A stretch of DNA of 45,928 nucleotides from a bacterium (GCA_028819295.1 JAPPMA010000026.1:1-45928), one strand, 5' to 3'; positions 24,774 through 33,679 are shown, numbered from the stretch's first letter. Made by a program: numbers and translations. Notes: generated by a model from the sequence alone, not told the origin.

Positions 24774-27044
24774 ATGCTCGCCGACGAGACCAGCCTTCAG
24801 CCCGGCCTATACCGACTCCCCGAAGCTCCGATAGGCCCCAAAGTTCTGATCCCCGGGTTTCGGTCTGCCACGTCGGTTCGGGGAGCTTTCGGATGGTTCA
24901 CCGCAGGGTGGATCGAGCGGCTCGCACCCGGTCTTGCCGAGTACCTCGGCCGCTCAGATGCCGCCCCTATCTGCTTCACAGTCGCACCCGTCTTCTTTCC
25001 CCAAGAACGGCACGCAGTCGAGCAAGGATCAGCCATGACGGCCGAGGAAGCCGCACAGCGGGTGGCAGACATCTTCGTGGAAGGGCGGGTGGACGCCACG
25101 GCCCTAGGATGCCACGCCCTAGATTGTCTGGCCTGGATGGTCGCAGTCGACCGGCTGCGGTTGCGGATTGCGGTGCCCAATCCCGACTCCAACTACCACC
25201 CCAAGATATGGCTGTTCGATGACGGCTCCGATCAGGTGCTAGTGAGGGGATCGGCGAACGCCACCGGCCGCGGGCTGAGCGGTGGTGTCGAGCATATGGA
25301 CGTGGACGTGTCCTGGAACGAGCCGGGACGCAGCCGCGTCGCCACCGGTATCGGTATCCTTGACGACTGGGAACAGGGGATCAGCCTGGGAATCGAGCAA
25401 ACGGTGGACCTGACCGACGCTCTGCGAAATGACATCATCAGAACCGCTCCCGCAGCTGCCCCCACCCCAGACCACTACCTGCAAGCCGTCGGCGAATCGT
25501 CTGCTCAGTCATGGGCCATCGAGGCACGCGACCCCCTTGAACGCCTCCGAGACCGGTTCGCCCACCCCCCTACGACCCAAGACCGGCCCCGGCTAGCCAT
25601 CCCCGACTGGCTCGAATGGCAAAAGGGCGACTACTCCCATCAGGCAGAGGCCGTAGCCGCCTGGGAATCCGAACCTGATCCCGAGAGCGGTACAGTCTCG
25701 ATGGCGACTGGCGCCGGCAAGACCCTCACAGCCCTGATCTGCGCTACCCGTGTGCAGGACCGGCTTGGCGACACACCGCTGCTGATCGTGGTATCGGTTC
25801 CATCAGCTCCCCTCATCACCCAATGGGTGGGAGAGGTCGAGAGTTTCGGCATTAACGCCGTCGCGCCCACACAGGCTTCTGACAAGAACGCGGCCATCTC
25901 CCGCTTACTGAAACTCCTCAGCGGGGGCGGCACGCATGTCGCGGTGGTGACCAACAATCTCCTCTGCGATTCGACATTTCAAAACACCGTGGCCAACCAT
26001 GTCCACAACGCCTCCCGTCCGCTGGCCACAATGCTCATTGGCGACGAAGCCCACACGCTTGGAGCTGCGAGTTTCATCGCCAACAAGCCAGAATTCTTCG
26101 AGCGACGGCTTGCCCTGTCGGCAACCCCGGAGCGCCAATACGATCCCGATGGCACCGAAGAGATTTTTGAGTTTTTTGGACCAACTGTCTACGAATTCGG
26201 TCTCGAAAAGGCAATCGGCTTCTGCTTGATCCCCTACGACTACTACGTGCACGCCACCACACTTGATGGCGACGAGCTCGGCGAGTTCAAGAAACTCACC
26301 GATCGCATCCGCCGCCTGGCATTCCGCCTAAAGGACGATGACGACGATCGCGACCTCACCAGCTTGCTCATCAGACGGCGTCGGATCGTTGAGACAGCTG
26401 AATCCAAAATCCCGCTGCTTTCTTCAGTCCTGAGCCACCGCGGGCCCCGGTCGCTCAAACAAGCCCTGGTCTACGCATCGGCGAAGAACCCCGAGCAGTT
26501 CGACAACATCGCCCAAACGCTGACTGATTTCGACGTGCGCTGGGCGCCTGTCACCCAGGAGACCACCGCCAACACCAAGCATCTTGACAAGACGCTGGCC
26601 ACTTTCGCCGCTGGCGGTTTCCAGGTGCTGTTGGCCAAGAAAGTCCTTGACGAGGGGGTGGACATCCCAAGCATCAGAGAGGCGTTTTTGGTCGCGTCGT
26701 CCACCGTAGAACGAGAGTGGGTGCAGCGGCGTGGCCGGGTGCTGCGCCGCCACCCCGGCAAGCCGTGGGCTGTCCTCCACGACTTCGTCGCGCTCCCGCC
26801 CGCCAACCTGTTAAGGCAAGCAGGAAGAGCAGACGACGACCTCAAAAAGATCGTTCAGAGCGAGCTCTCGAGGGCTTACTCGTTCGCGACACACGCCAGA
26901 AACGCAACAGGAACCGATGGTGTTCTATCTCACCTCGACCGAATAAGGAGCACCTATTGGTCGACAAACGGTGGCGCTGCCGTTCTAGAGTCAGCGGGCG
27001 ACTTTCTCATTGCACCCGCGACGCCGGAAGGAGACCAATGGTAA
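24774..27044 (+). CDS. PLD-like nuclease fused to a DEAH-box superfamily 2 helicase
   Basis: A 756-aa fusion. The N-terminal third has a single phospholipase-D-type motif near residue 141 (YHPKIWLFDD... with GSANATGRGL), suggesting an HKD-family nuclease half-site that would act as a dimer. The helicase follows: SMATGAGKTLTAL (Walker A, about 309), IGDEAHTLGA (DEAH, about 423), LSATPE (motif III), KVLDEGVDIPSI and VQRRGRVLRR (motifs V-VI). It would translocate on and cut DNA, most plausibly as the restriction arm against unmodified phage DNA. A TTG at 24768 is possible, but ATG 24774 has a GAGGA upstream. It overlaps the following gene by 7 bp. Confidence 0.88.
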   Translation: MLADETSLQPGLYRLPEAPIGPKVLIPGFRSATSVRGAFGWFTAGWIERLAPGLAEYLGRSDAAPICFTVAPVFFPQERHAVEQGSAMTAEEAAQRVADIFVEGRVDATALGCHALDCLAWMVAVDRLRLRIAVPNPDSNYHPKIWLFDDGSDQVLVRGSANATGRGLSGGVEHMDVDVSWNEPGRSRVATGIGILDDWEQGISLGIEQTVDLTDALRNDIIRTAPAAAPTPDHYLQAVGESSAQSWAIEARDPLERLRDRFAHPPTTQDRPRLAIPDWLEWQKGDYSHQAEAVAAWESEPDPESGTVSMATGAGKTLTALICATRVQDRLGDTPLLIVVSVPSAPLITQWVGEVESFGINAVAPTQASDKNAAISRLLKLLSGGGTHVAVVTNNLLCDSTFQNTVANHVHNASRPLATMLIGDEAHTLGAASFIANKPEFFERRLALSATPERQYDPDGTEEIFEFFGPTVYEFGLEKAIGFCLIPYDYYVHATTLDGDELGEFKKLTDRIRRLAFRLKDDDDDRDLTSLLIRRRRIVETAESKIPLLSSVLSHRGPRSLKQALVYASAKNPEQFDNIAQTLTDFDVRWAPVTQETTANTKHLDKTLATFAAGGFQVLLAKKVLDEGVDIPSIREAFLVASSTVEREWVQRRGRVLRRHPGKPWAVLHDFVALPPANLLRQAGRADDDLKKIVQSELSRAYSFATHARNATGTDGVLSHLDRIRSTYWSTNGGAAVLESAGDFLIAPATPEGDQW

Positions 27045-27247
27045 GCAACTATGACCGCATCTTCGAGGAAATCACTGCCGAAGCCAACCGCGTCGCCACC
27101 GAGAGCGGCTTGCCCGTCGACCCGCTCATCGAGCTTGTCATGGAGATCGTGAACACCGAGGACCGTCACCGCATCAGGCAAATTGATGTGAACAAGGACA
27201 TAGAGAACATGATCACAACCACCGCTATGGATCTCTTGAGAGACTAG
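27038..27247 (+). CDS. Small 69-aa protein between helicase and DndD-like genes
   Basis: The ATG at 27038 has a strong AAGGAG site inside the end of the helicase gene and overlaps its stop (ATGGTAA). The protein (MVSNYDRIFEEITAEANRVA ... ENMITTTAMDLLRD) is acidic, apparently all-helical, and of unknown family. Its strong ribosome-binding site and snug fit (9 bp to the next gene) argue that it is a real subunit of the complex, perhaps a bridge between the helicase and the DndD-like ATPase. Confidence 0.8.
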   Translation: MVSNYDRIFEEITAEANRVATESGLPVDPLIELVMEIVNTEDRHRIRQIDVNKDIENMITTTAMDLLRD

Positions 27248-27256
27248 GAAACGGCT

Positions 27257-29500
27257 GTGCTGATTCTGCAACGCGTCGAGATCGAGAACTTCGTCTGCTT
27301 CGACGACATTGTGGTCGAGCCTTCGACCGATCCCGAACGCCCGCTGACGGTCATCCGGGCAGAGAATGGCTCGGGCAAGACAACGTTTCTTCGCGCCCTG
27401 CGCTGGGGCATGTACGGGGAGCAGGGGTTGCCGGGTGAAATTCCGTCGCGCTTTCCGATCCACCCTGCATGGTGGCACCCCGATGCGAAGGGCATAGAGA
27501 CTCGGGTGTCAATCGAGTTCGAGGCCGACGGCTCCAGCCGCAACTACACCAGCACCGAAAACGACACTGCCCTTTACCGGCTGGAACGAATAGTCAAGAC
27601 CATAGGAGTCGACGTCGCTAAAGACAACCACCAGGACTTCCGCCGCATTGAGGAACAGCCCGCCATGCTCATGGTCAAAGAGCTTGACGGCACTTGGAAC
27701 AAGCACGAAAAAGGGCCCGATGCCGTCATCGAGGAACTTCTGCCCTGGAGCCTTCGGGACTTCTTTGTGATGGACACCGATGAGGCAACCGATTTCGTGG
27801 GCGGCAGCGAGAACAAGACCATCCCCCGCCAACAAGTGCAGGAAAAGACCACCGACGCGATCACCAGCCTGCTCGGGATAGACATATTCAAAGGCGCACG
27901 AGGGCGCGTTGAGAGTGCCGCCCGCAATTTCAGCAAGAAGGCGACTAAGGCAATCGGCGACCAACGCCTCATCGACCTTGAAGAAGAACTGAGCGGAGCC
28001 CGCACCACCAAATCAGATCTGGAATCGAAGATAAGCAAGGAGATAGACCGCGAAGCAGAACTGAAGGACAGTTTGGAACGGGTTGTCGACGATCTTGAGG
28101 CGGAACTTCAGCGGTCAGGCTCTCACGAAGACCTCAGGCAACGGCTCAGAGTCAACAATGAGCAATACGACGAGGCTGTCAAGAGCAGGAAGGACCGCAC
28201 TGCGCAGTTGGCCGAAGACTTGGAGGCCACCGATCTATTCGCCTGTCTCGGGTCCACTGCGATCTCGCACACCTACGATTTCCTAAAGCCCCTCCACGAC
28301 CAGGGGAAGATACCCGTCGCGCACCTGCCCTTCGTCCAAAGCCTCATGGAATCCGGACGCTGTGTGTGCGGCCAAACTCTCCTAGAGCACAACGAGCACG
28401 GGCTGAGGGTTCAAGAGCGCATCGACGAGGCGGCAGCCGAGGCGGAACTGGCCGGCTTCCTATTTCAGCTACACGGGGCAGTCCTGTCACTGAAGCTTTC
28501 GGCAGAAAGCTCGACATGGAACGACAGGCGGGAGGAGAACGCCGCTAGGCTCGCACAGCTCGACGAGAAGATCTCAGGGCTCAGAAACGAAAAGAAGGAC
28601 ATCGACGCAAAGCTCAAAAATATCGACGACGCAAAAATCTCGCTCCTGCGAGACGAAAAAGACGCGGTGCAAGAACAGCTAAGCGGATGCACATTGAATC
28701 TCAGCCGCTACAGGGATCGGCTTCCCGAACTGGACGAGCGAATCGCATCACTCGAAAGCACCATCAGCCAGAGACAGCGCAACGAACGAGCCGCTGCCGA
28801 TCACCGGGCCTCCGAGGAAATCGCCCGGCATGTCGTCAAAATCCTGGACAGAGCTTATTCCGCAATCGAGAACAAACAAGTCGACGACCTGTCCGAAAGA
28901 ATGGGCCGTCTGTTCCATCAGATAGCCGCCAACGTCTCCGACGACGACTTCACAGACGCCCAACCCAACAAAGCCACGCTCCGCATGATCGCCCAGGTCG
29001 GAGTCCGCCCCGTAGAAGCCAGCACAGACAAATTCGAGATATTCGCCCTAAACAACCGCGATCGCGCGATGACGCCCGTGCAGATTAACGGAGCCTCACG
29101 TCGGGTTATGGCGCTGTCATTCGTGCTAGCCCTGTGCATCGAATCGCAAACTCGCGCCCCACTTATTGCCGACTCCCTACTTAACTTCATGTCGGGAGCG
29201 GTCCGGCGCAACACCCTCCAAGCCACCTCCGAGCACTCCAACCAACCCATCCTGCTGCTCACCGGCTCCGATCTGGAAGCGCAGTCCGAAGTCGAGACTG
29301 TGGCCCAAAACGCCGGAGCCACCTACACCCTCACCGGCCAGTGGGACGCCATCGACGCTGGTAGCGGCGGCGATGTAGTCAACTGGACACAACAGCGCCA
29401 AGTTTCCCTCTTGTGCCGGTGCGGGCCACGGCAATACTGCAAGATCTGCGAACGCACCGGGCAAGCGGGAGCTCCCGGATGGACCCAGCGGACCACCTGA
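27257..29500 (+). CDS. DndD/Rad50-like SMC-type ATPase
   Basis: A 747-aa protein. An ABC ATPase N-terminal half (IENFVCFDDIVVEP, Walker A AENGSGKTTFLRAL at about 35-43) is followed by coiled coils. A hook-like GRCVCGQTL (about residue 370, CxC) lies in the middle, and the C-terminal half has more coiled coil, a signature-like region and LIADSLLNFMSG. The tail adds a cysteine-rich LLCRCGPRQYCKICERTG that could bind zinc. DndD of Dnd systems has this architecture. Here it sits downstream of ssp genes rather than dnd genes. GTG 27257 with AGGAA 7 bases upstream; it is 9 bp from the 69-aa gene. Confidence 0.88.
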   Translation: MLILQRVEIENFVCFDDIVVEPSTDPERPLTVIRAENGSGKTTFLRALRWGMYGEQGLPGEIPSRFPIHPAWWHPDAKGIETRVSIEFEADGSSRNYTSTENDTALYRLERIVKTIGVDVAKDNHQDFRRIEEQPAMLMVKELDGTWNKHEKGPDAVIEELLPWSLRDFFVMDTDEATDFVGGSENKTIPRQQVQEKTTDAITSLLGIDIFKGARGRVESAARNFSKKATKAIGDQRLIDLEEELSGARTTKSDLESKISKEIDREAELKDSLERVVDDLEAELQRSGSHEDLRQRLRVNNEQYDEAVKSRKDRTAQLAEDLEATDLFACLGSTAISHTYDFLKPLHDQGKIPVAHLPFVQSLMESGRCVCGQTLLEHNEHGLRVQERIDEAAAEAELAGFLFQLHGAVLSLKLSAESSTWNDRREENAARLAQLDEKISGLRNEKKDIDAKLKNIDDAKISLLRDEKDAVQEQLSGCTLNLSRYRDRLPELDERIASLESTISQRQRNERAAADHRASEEIARHVVKILDRAYSAIENKQVDDLSERMGRLFHQIAANVSDDDFTDAQPNKATLRMIAQVGVRPVEASTDKFEIFALNNRDRAMTPVQINGASRRVMALSFVLALCIESQTRAPLIADSLLNFMSGAVRRNTLQATSEHSNQPILLLTGSDLEAQSEVETVAQNAGATYTLTGQWDAIDAGSGGDVVNWTQQRQVSLLCRCGPRQYCKICERTGQAGAPGWTQRTT

Positions 29501-29510
29501 AAGGCGACCC

Positions 29511-29993
29511 ATGGCCTACTTCGCCCAACTCCTCACTCAAAAGACTCACACACTGCGACTGCCTAAGAGATCAACCGATGACATTCAGCGCCTCGTGCAG
29601 ATGCACCAGTCCACCAGCGTCGAACGGGCACCTTTCCGGCGCCAACTCGATTTCTGGGCCTTCAGCATCGCTACCGCCCTCGCAGAGGATCTAGACCCTC
29701 TTGAAGGACCGTCCAGCAATTGGGGAGTCAAATTCGTAGACACCCGGGCAGTCGACATGCCAGAACCCCTCTGCGACATCCTCGCCGTCGCCGCCTTCCA
29801 TCGCCTCGGTTCCGATCACGCAGGGATCGACGACCCCGCCCAGATCATCGAAGTCGGCAACTGCCTCGCCGGTGCCGGCTGCCCCGTGGTGCTAGATCAG
29901 CTGAACAGCCGAGACCTCCGGCTCAACCCCCTCGATAACGTGCTCAACTTCGCCGCCCACCTCTACAACCATGCCCGACTCAAGCGCACCTAG
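29511..29993 (+). CDS. 160-aa protein ending the phosphorothioation operon
   Basis: A protein of unknown family, mostly helical (APFRRQLDFWAFSIATALAE). It lies 10 bp after the DndD-like gene with a GAAAGG site before ATG, so it is the last gene of the operon. DndE is also a small protein next to DndD in Dnd systems, but I see no clear DndE motif, so the similarity is positional. No enzyme motif is visible. Confidence 0.75.
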   Translation: MAYFAQLLTQKTHTLRLPKRSTDDIQRLVQMHQSTSVERAPFRRQLDFWAFSIATALAEDLDPLEGPSSNWGVKFVDTRAVDMPEPLCDILAVAAFHRLGSDHAGIDDPAQIIEVGNCLAGAGCPVVLDQLNSRDLRLNPLDNVLNFAAHLYNHARLKRT

Positions 29994-30183
29994 CCATATT
30001 GACCCTCCCCGGGTTTCGCACAAGCAGTGCGTGGTCTCCCAATTCACTAGCTTCAAGACATGGGCCTGTGCTCTTCTAATCATTGCCTGCTTTTCTCGGC
30101 CAAGGTCGGCTGCGGCCCAGAGGCAGTGGGTCGAGAGAGGCCCCAGAGTTTCAGGGTCTGATTTCAGGGCGCCAAGAAAAGAG

Positions 30184-32469
30184 CTAGGTCGGTGCACCAA
30201 GCGCGGTTGGAGAAAGGTCGTCCCACAAACGATCCCAGGCCAGTCGTGCGAGCCGTCTGCCCCGCTCCCGCACGAAGTCAGCGGACAGATTTTCGTCCGG
30301 AGGTAGCGATCCTACGAACTGGCAGAACGGCATGTAGTCTCCCGACTCGATGAGTTCTGTGGCCTTTCGCCCGATGTTGGTGAGACCAGCATTCTTGAGC
30401 CCATCCTGTCGTTTGTCGGGATCTGAATTCGACAACACCTGGTAGATAACCCGCTTGTCCGGCCATGAGCGATTGCCGATTACCTGGTTGATGCCCGCCG
30501 GCAGCAGGAGCAGGTTACCTAGCCGATCGACCAATCCGTCATCGTAGATGGCCCTCTCATAGGTTGTGTCGGCGGCATTGAAGGACTGAGGCGCCATGTG
30601 CTCGATGCTGTAGTTCGCCTTCCAAGTGGCCACGTTGAGTGTAGGTCCGCATCCCCTGGCCCCCCGTCTGCAGTGCCCAGGCGACTCCGAGTCCTCAATA
30701 GCATCATCATGCGCCAGGAGGATGAGGTAGCGGGCCAGAGCTTTCTCCGTTTGGTACACCGATTGCGCCCCAACCAAGTTCACCCAGTCTTCGGTAGAGG
30801 TGATTTTCAGCTTCCCCAGTAGGATGCCGCGAAGGGCACCTTGGACCTCCACTGCCTCTGGAAGGTCCTCGTGGGGTGTGTCCGCGCGAGCTAGGCACGG
30901 GAGGTTGGTTTCTGCGTGACCTTCGCCAATTAGACGCCGATGCACAGAATCGATTCCGCTAGTCGTTGTCAGCGCGGTTCGCCACAATGTCCAGAACGCC
31001 GTAACCGACCGCAGCACCCGTCGAAATTCCTGGATGTCTGCATCTGCATTGGTCTCGTTAGCCCTCTCGTAGAACCTTACGAGCAGGGGGATCGCAATTC
31101 TGTGCCTCGTGGCAGTCAACACCCTGAGACAGAGATGCGTGGGCTCATTTCCGAGGAGTGCCATTGTTGGCGAATCGTTGTCCCACACGTCGTTGAGAAA
31201 GTTCGCTGTCGTTGCAAGACCGTGAGAAAAGGCACGTTGGTCTCGAATTTTCATCCCAGCCCCGGTCTCATACGGCTGGCGGAGGAACGAACGCTGATCT
31301 AAGAGCCCGCGTCCGATCTTCTCGCCGCGCTCGACGAGAGCGAAGGATGTAATCAGAGCGTCTAGCCGGCGTGCGCGCTGGTCGGGTTCGAGGTCTTCCG
31401 GCAGAAAACGATCCACGACCTCAAGATGCCCAGCACTCGGTGATCCTATGAATCTTGAGCTCCCGCCCTCCGCCTGAACCACGAGCGGCTTCATCGTCTC
31501 GATCGGCGTGAGAGGCTGGCCAGTTGTGTTGAGCGGCTCGAAGAGCGTGAAGGCATATTCCTCGTTCGGCGCAATAACCTCGATCACCTTGACATGTGTC
31601 AAAAGGAAAGATGCGATAGTTGCAAGGCGAACACCGCGGCGTTGTGGCTCGCTGAACAAAGAGGGGCCAACCGGTGCTCGCTCTGGTCGATCAAGAAGCC
31701 GGGCGCAAGCTTCATCGCTGGTTACGAATTTCAGTTCCGTCAAGGCAGGGCAGTTAATCTCTCCGATTTGGACCGCATCGAGCGCTGACTCGATAGCGTC
31801 CAGCGCGAGGCGCAGATGTGGCCGGTGTGGCGACACGGAAATGGGTTCGTATGCACTCGTCTCGGCTCTCGCTGTCGCAATCTCATGCAGGTACCAGGCG
31901 ATGTCACTCTCGTACTGGGCGTCTGTGATGGTGTTGCCCCAAATGTCAGAAGCCTGGCGGATCATGCGTGGCTTGAAGCGGTATCCGTCCTCGGATTGCC
32001 CGTCGTCGAAATGGAGGGCACCAAGCAAACGGTCAGAGACAGATTTTAGGATCTCGCGCAGCCACGTCGTTGTCGGGTCTGGATCGGAATCTGCGACGTA
32101 GGTAGCCTCCAACTCAGCTCGGACTTGATGCGCGGCCCTCATCAAACTGGAGCACACAAGCAACAACGTTGTGAGACGTTGTTGGCCGTCGACAACGTGA
32201 AAGACCTGTGTCGGCAACGCGTTTGGCCTGTTTGGCTCCACTGCGAACTTGTCAGCGAAGAAGATCACAGAACCCAAGAACGTTGAAGGGTTGTCGCCAG
32301 CAGCTACTCGGTCCGTTCCGGCGAATAGGTCCTCAAAGAGCCGCTCGATCTGGTCAGAACCCCATGTGAAGCCGCGCTGATACGTGGGCACGTAGAAGCA
32401 CAGCCCCTGACGGCCGACCAGCTCACCAAAGGTCGGTGAGTTGTGCTTGAAATCATGCTGAGGGGTCAT
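30184..32469 (-). CDS. sspE: DUF262-DUF1524 protein, SspE-like effector
   Basis: A 761-aa protein. The N-terminal DUF262 domain has YVPTYQRGFTW and HVVDGQQRLTTLLL; the C-terminal DUF1524 HNH-type nuclease has YSIEHMAPQSFN (His near 624) and RLGNLLLLPAGINQVIGNRSW. SspE has exactly this two-domain layout and size. It is an NTPase that senses phosphorothioate DNA and nicks phage DNA. GmrSD-type modification-dependent enzymes share the domains, but the neighbouring ssp genes favour SspE. It is convergent with the ssp operon and so is separately transcribed. The start is the ATG at 32469. Confidence 0.85.
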   Translation of the reverse strand: MTPQHDFKHNSPTFGELVGRQGLCFYVPTYQRGFTWGSDQIERLFEDLFAGTDRVAAGDNPSTFLGSVIFFADKFAVEPNRPNALPTQVFHVVDGQQRLTTLLLVCSSLMRAAHQVRAELEATYVADSDPDPTTTWLREILKSVSDRLLGALHFDDGQSEDGYRFKPRMIRQASDIWGNTITDAQYESDIAWYLHEIATARAETSAYEPISVSPHRPHLRLALDAIESALDAVQIGEINCPALTELKFVTSDEACARLLDRPERAPVGPSLFSEPQRRGVRLATIASFLLTHVKVIEVIAPNEEYAFTLFEPLNTTGQPLTPIETMKPLVVQAEGGSSRFIGSPSAGHLEVVDRFLPEDLEPDQRARRLDALITSFALVERGEKIGRGLLDQRSFLRQPYETGAGMKIRDQRAFSHGLATTANFLNDVWDNDSPTMALLGNEPTHLCLRVLTATRHRIAIPLLVRFYERANETNADADIQEFRRVLRSVTAFWTLWRTALTTTSGIDSVHRRLIGEGHAETNLPCLARADTPHEDLPEAVEVQGALRGILLGKLKITSTEDWVNLVGAQSVYQTEKALARYLILLAHDDAIEDSESPGHCRRGARGCGPTLNVATWKANYSIEHMAPQSFNAADTTYERAIYDDGLVDRLGNLLLLPAGINQVIGNRSWPDKRVIYQVLSNSDPDKRQDGLKNAGLTNIGRKATELIESGDYMPFCQFVGSLPPDENLSADFVRERGRRLARLAWDRLWDDLSPTALGAPT

Positions 32470-32712
32470 AGCGATTGATGGTGTTACACAGCGAGACGAT
32501 AGCGCTCAGCCGTTGTGGGCATGATTACAGGCTCCGAGCGCCAATAACCAAGAGTATGCATCGCGCTTATCCCAGCTGGTCTCACGTCATACCGAGCACC
32601 CCCAATGCCGAGCGCCCCTGCGCCTATAGATCTGGCCAGATTTGGCATTGAACAGCGGCGCGGAGGGCACCGCACATCTGCTTTAGGCAGAAATACTCGG
32701 TTGTCCCATTCT

Positions 32713-33030
32713 GGGATGGACACTGGGTCTATCCGACGGATCGGTTCATGGCACCGAAGTCGGCGAGGTCGCGGCCGATCCTGATGAGGGAGAAATTGCC
32801 TTCACCGAATTGCTCGTAGCCGGCGATGTTCGCAGTTTCAAGATCGTCAAACACACCATCAAGATCGCCATCGTGCATGAGGGCGATCTTGCCGCGGTCG
32901 ACGCGCTCCAAGCGCACATAGTGGTCGGACTCGTAGGCGGCTCGGTTCATCTGGACCTGATCCAGGTCATCCTGCATGCCTGGCCTCCGGGGTCTTTTCC
33001 ACAACCAAGAGGCTATCTTCCTGGCAGCAC
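32713..33030. repeat. Copy 1 of a roughly 318-bp direct repeat carrying an 82-aa gene
   Basis: This segment matches 34902-35219 with scattered differences: the first 35 bases are nearly identical and the coding part differs at 9 of 82 residues. It brackets a 2-kb set of small genes. Confidence 0.85.
32729..32977 (-). CDS. Duplicated 82-aa hypothetical protein (copy 1)
   Basis: An acidic 82-aa protein of unknown family, beginning MQDDLDQVQMNRAAYESDHY and containing IALMHDGDLDGVFDDLETAN. The ATG at 32977 has a GGAGG ribosome-binding site; the frame extends upstream but without support. Its sequence differs from copy 2 mainly in exposed-looking positions. Conservation of a protein reading frame between copies suggests selection. 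No signal or membrane segment is seen. The function is unknown. Confidence 0.72.
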   Translation of the reverse strand: MQDDLDQVQMNRAAYESDHYVRLERVDRGKIALMHDGDLDGVFDDLETANIAGYEQFGEGNFSLIRIGRDLADFGAMNRSVG

Positions 33031-33061
33031 CCTTACGGGCAGACCTAGTTGAGGTTGGCAC

Positions 33062-33260
33062 CTGACAAGTATGCCCATATCGGAGTCAGATCAGTCAAGA
33101 GGTTTTCAAGAATTTTCAGATAATTTTGATTTTCACGATCCAATGGGCTGGAGTTCGTCCAATAGGCCTTTTTCTCAGACCTGAGCATCCCCCAAATCGT
33201 GGAGCGGGAGTCGCCTTCGGTGTCGCAGTGGCTAGCCAGGTGGCGAAGGGATGTGACCGT
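33062..33260. other. AT-rich gap with a gene-end fragment
   Basis: No gene is supported. The stretch is AT-rich around 33100-33135. At 33143-33159 it holds 17 bases identical to the 3' end of the PhoU/TrkA-C gene (37049-37065), with weaker similarity continuing to about 33181. Confidence 0.5.
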
Positions 33261-33521
33261 TCAGGAATCCTGCTTGTCGGATTCGACGATGTTGCTGACG
33301 GTTTTGCGGTTGAGTCCGGAGACCTCGGCGATTTGGCGGAGGGAGGCACCGACGCGATGGGCGACCCTTATCATGTCGTCTCGAACTGCGGCCTCCTTGT
33401 CGACCCGCTCAGAACTCAAACCCACCACAGCCAGCGCCGCTCCGATCTCGCCGTCTTGGCCAGCCCGGTACTTCTCCATTCGCCCAACAGCGGCAAGCAC
33501 CTCTGTTTCGCTGTAGCTCAT
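33261..33521 (-). CDS. Small helix-turn-helix protein
   Basis: An 86-aa protein. Its C-terminal half RVGASLRQIAEVSGLNRKTV is a textbook HTH (Q-I-A--S-L-----V), so it is a likely DNA-binding regulator. The N-terminal half (VLAAVGRMEKYRAGQDGEIG) is helical. Its ATG overlaps the stop of the 53-aa gene upstream by 4 bp, so the two form an operon. It may regulate the divergent VapBC promoter or its own operator at 33673-33706. Confidence 0.72.
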   Translation of the reverse strand: MSYSETEVLAAVGRMEKYRAGQDGEIGAALAVVGLSSERVDKEAAVRDDMIRVAHRVGASLRQIAEVSGLNRKTVSNIVESDKQDS

Positions 33522-33679
33522 GTCCGCCCCCTCAGCTCGTCGGCCAGCTTGTCTCGAATCGACATCAACAGCGGAACCCGCGGCGACAATTCGCCAACAG
33601 CTTCGGCATCATTGAGGTGGGCGAGAACCATCCCCATCAATTCCAAGGCTTCGATGCGCTCAAGCTCAAGGCGGACCAC
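33518..33679 (-). CDS. Short helical protein in a two-gene operon with the HTH protein
   Basis: The open frame on the minus strand runs to 33901, but that part overlaps the divergent vapB gene. A TATAAT hexamer (33692-33687 on the minus strand) lies 7 bases before a GTG at 33679, giving a 53-aa leaderless product (VRLELERIEALELMGMVLAH...). A TTG at 33718 is another candidate. It ends with MSIRDKLADELRGRT and overlaps the HTH gene by 4 bp. The family is unknown. Confidence 0.5.
   Translation of the reverse strand: MVRLELERIEALELMGMVLAHLNDAEAVGELSPRVPLLMSIRDKLADELRGRT

Noticed and set aside
29511..29993. Confident call of the 160-aa protein as DndE
   Set aside because: Only position and size agree; no DndE motif was seen.
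32689..32703. 15 bases (AGAAATACTCGGTTG) shared with the start of the 24-bp repeat array at 42082
   Set aside because: One match of this length is expected by chance in 46 kb, and no palindromic unit surrounds it.
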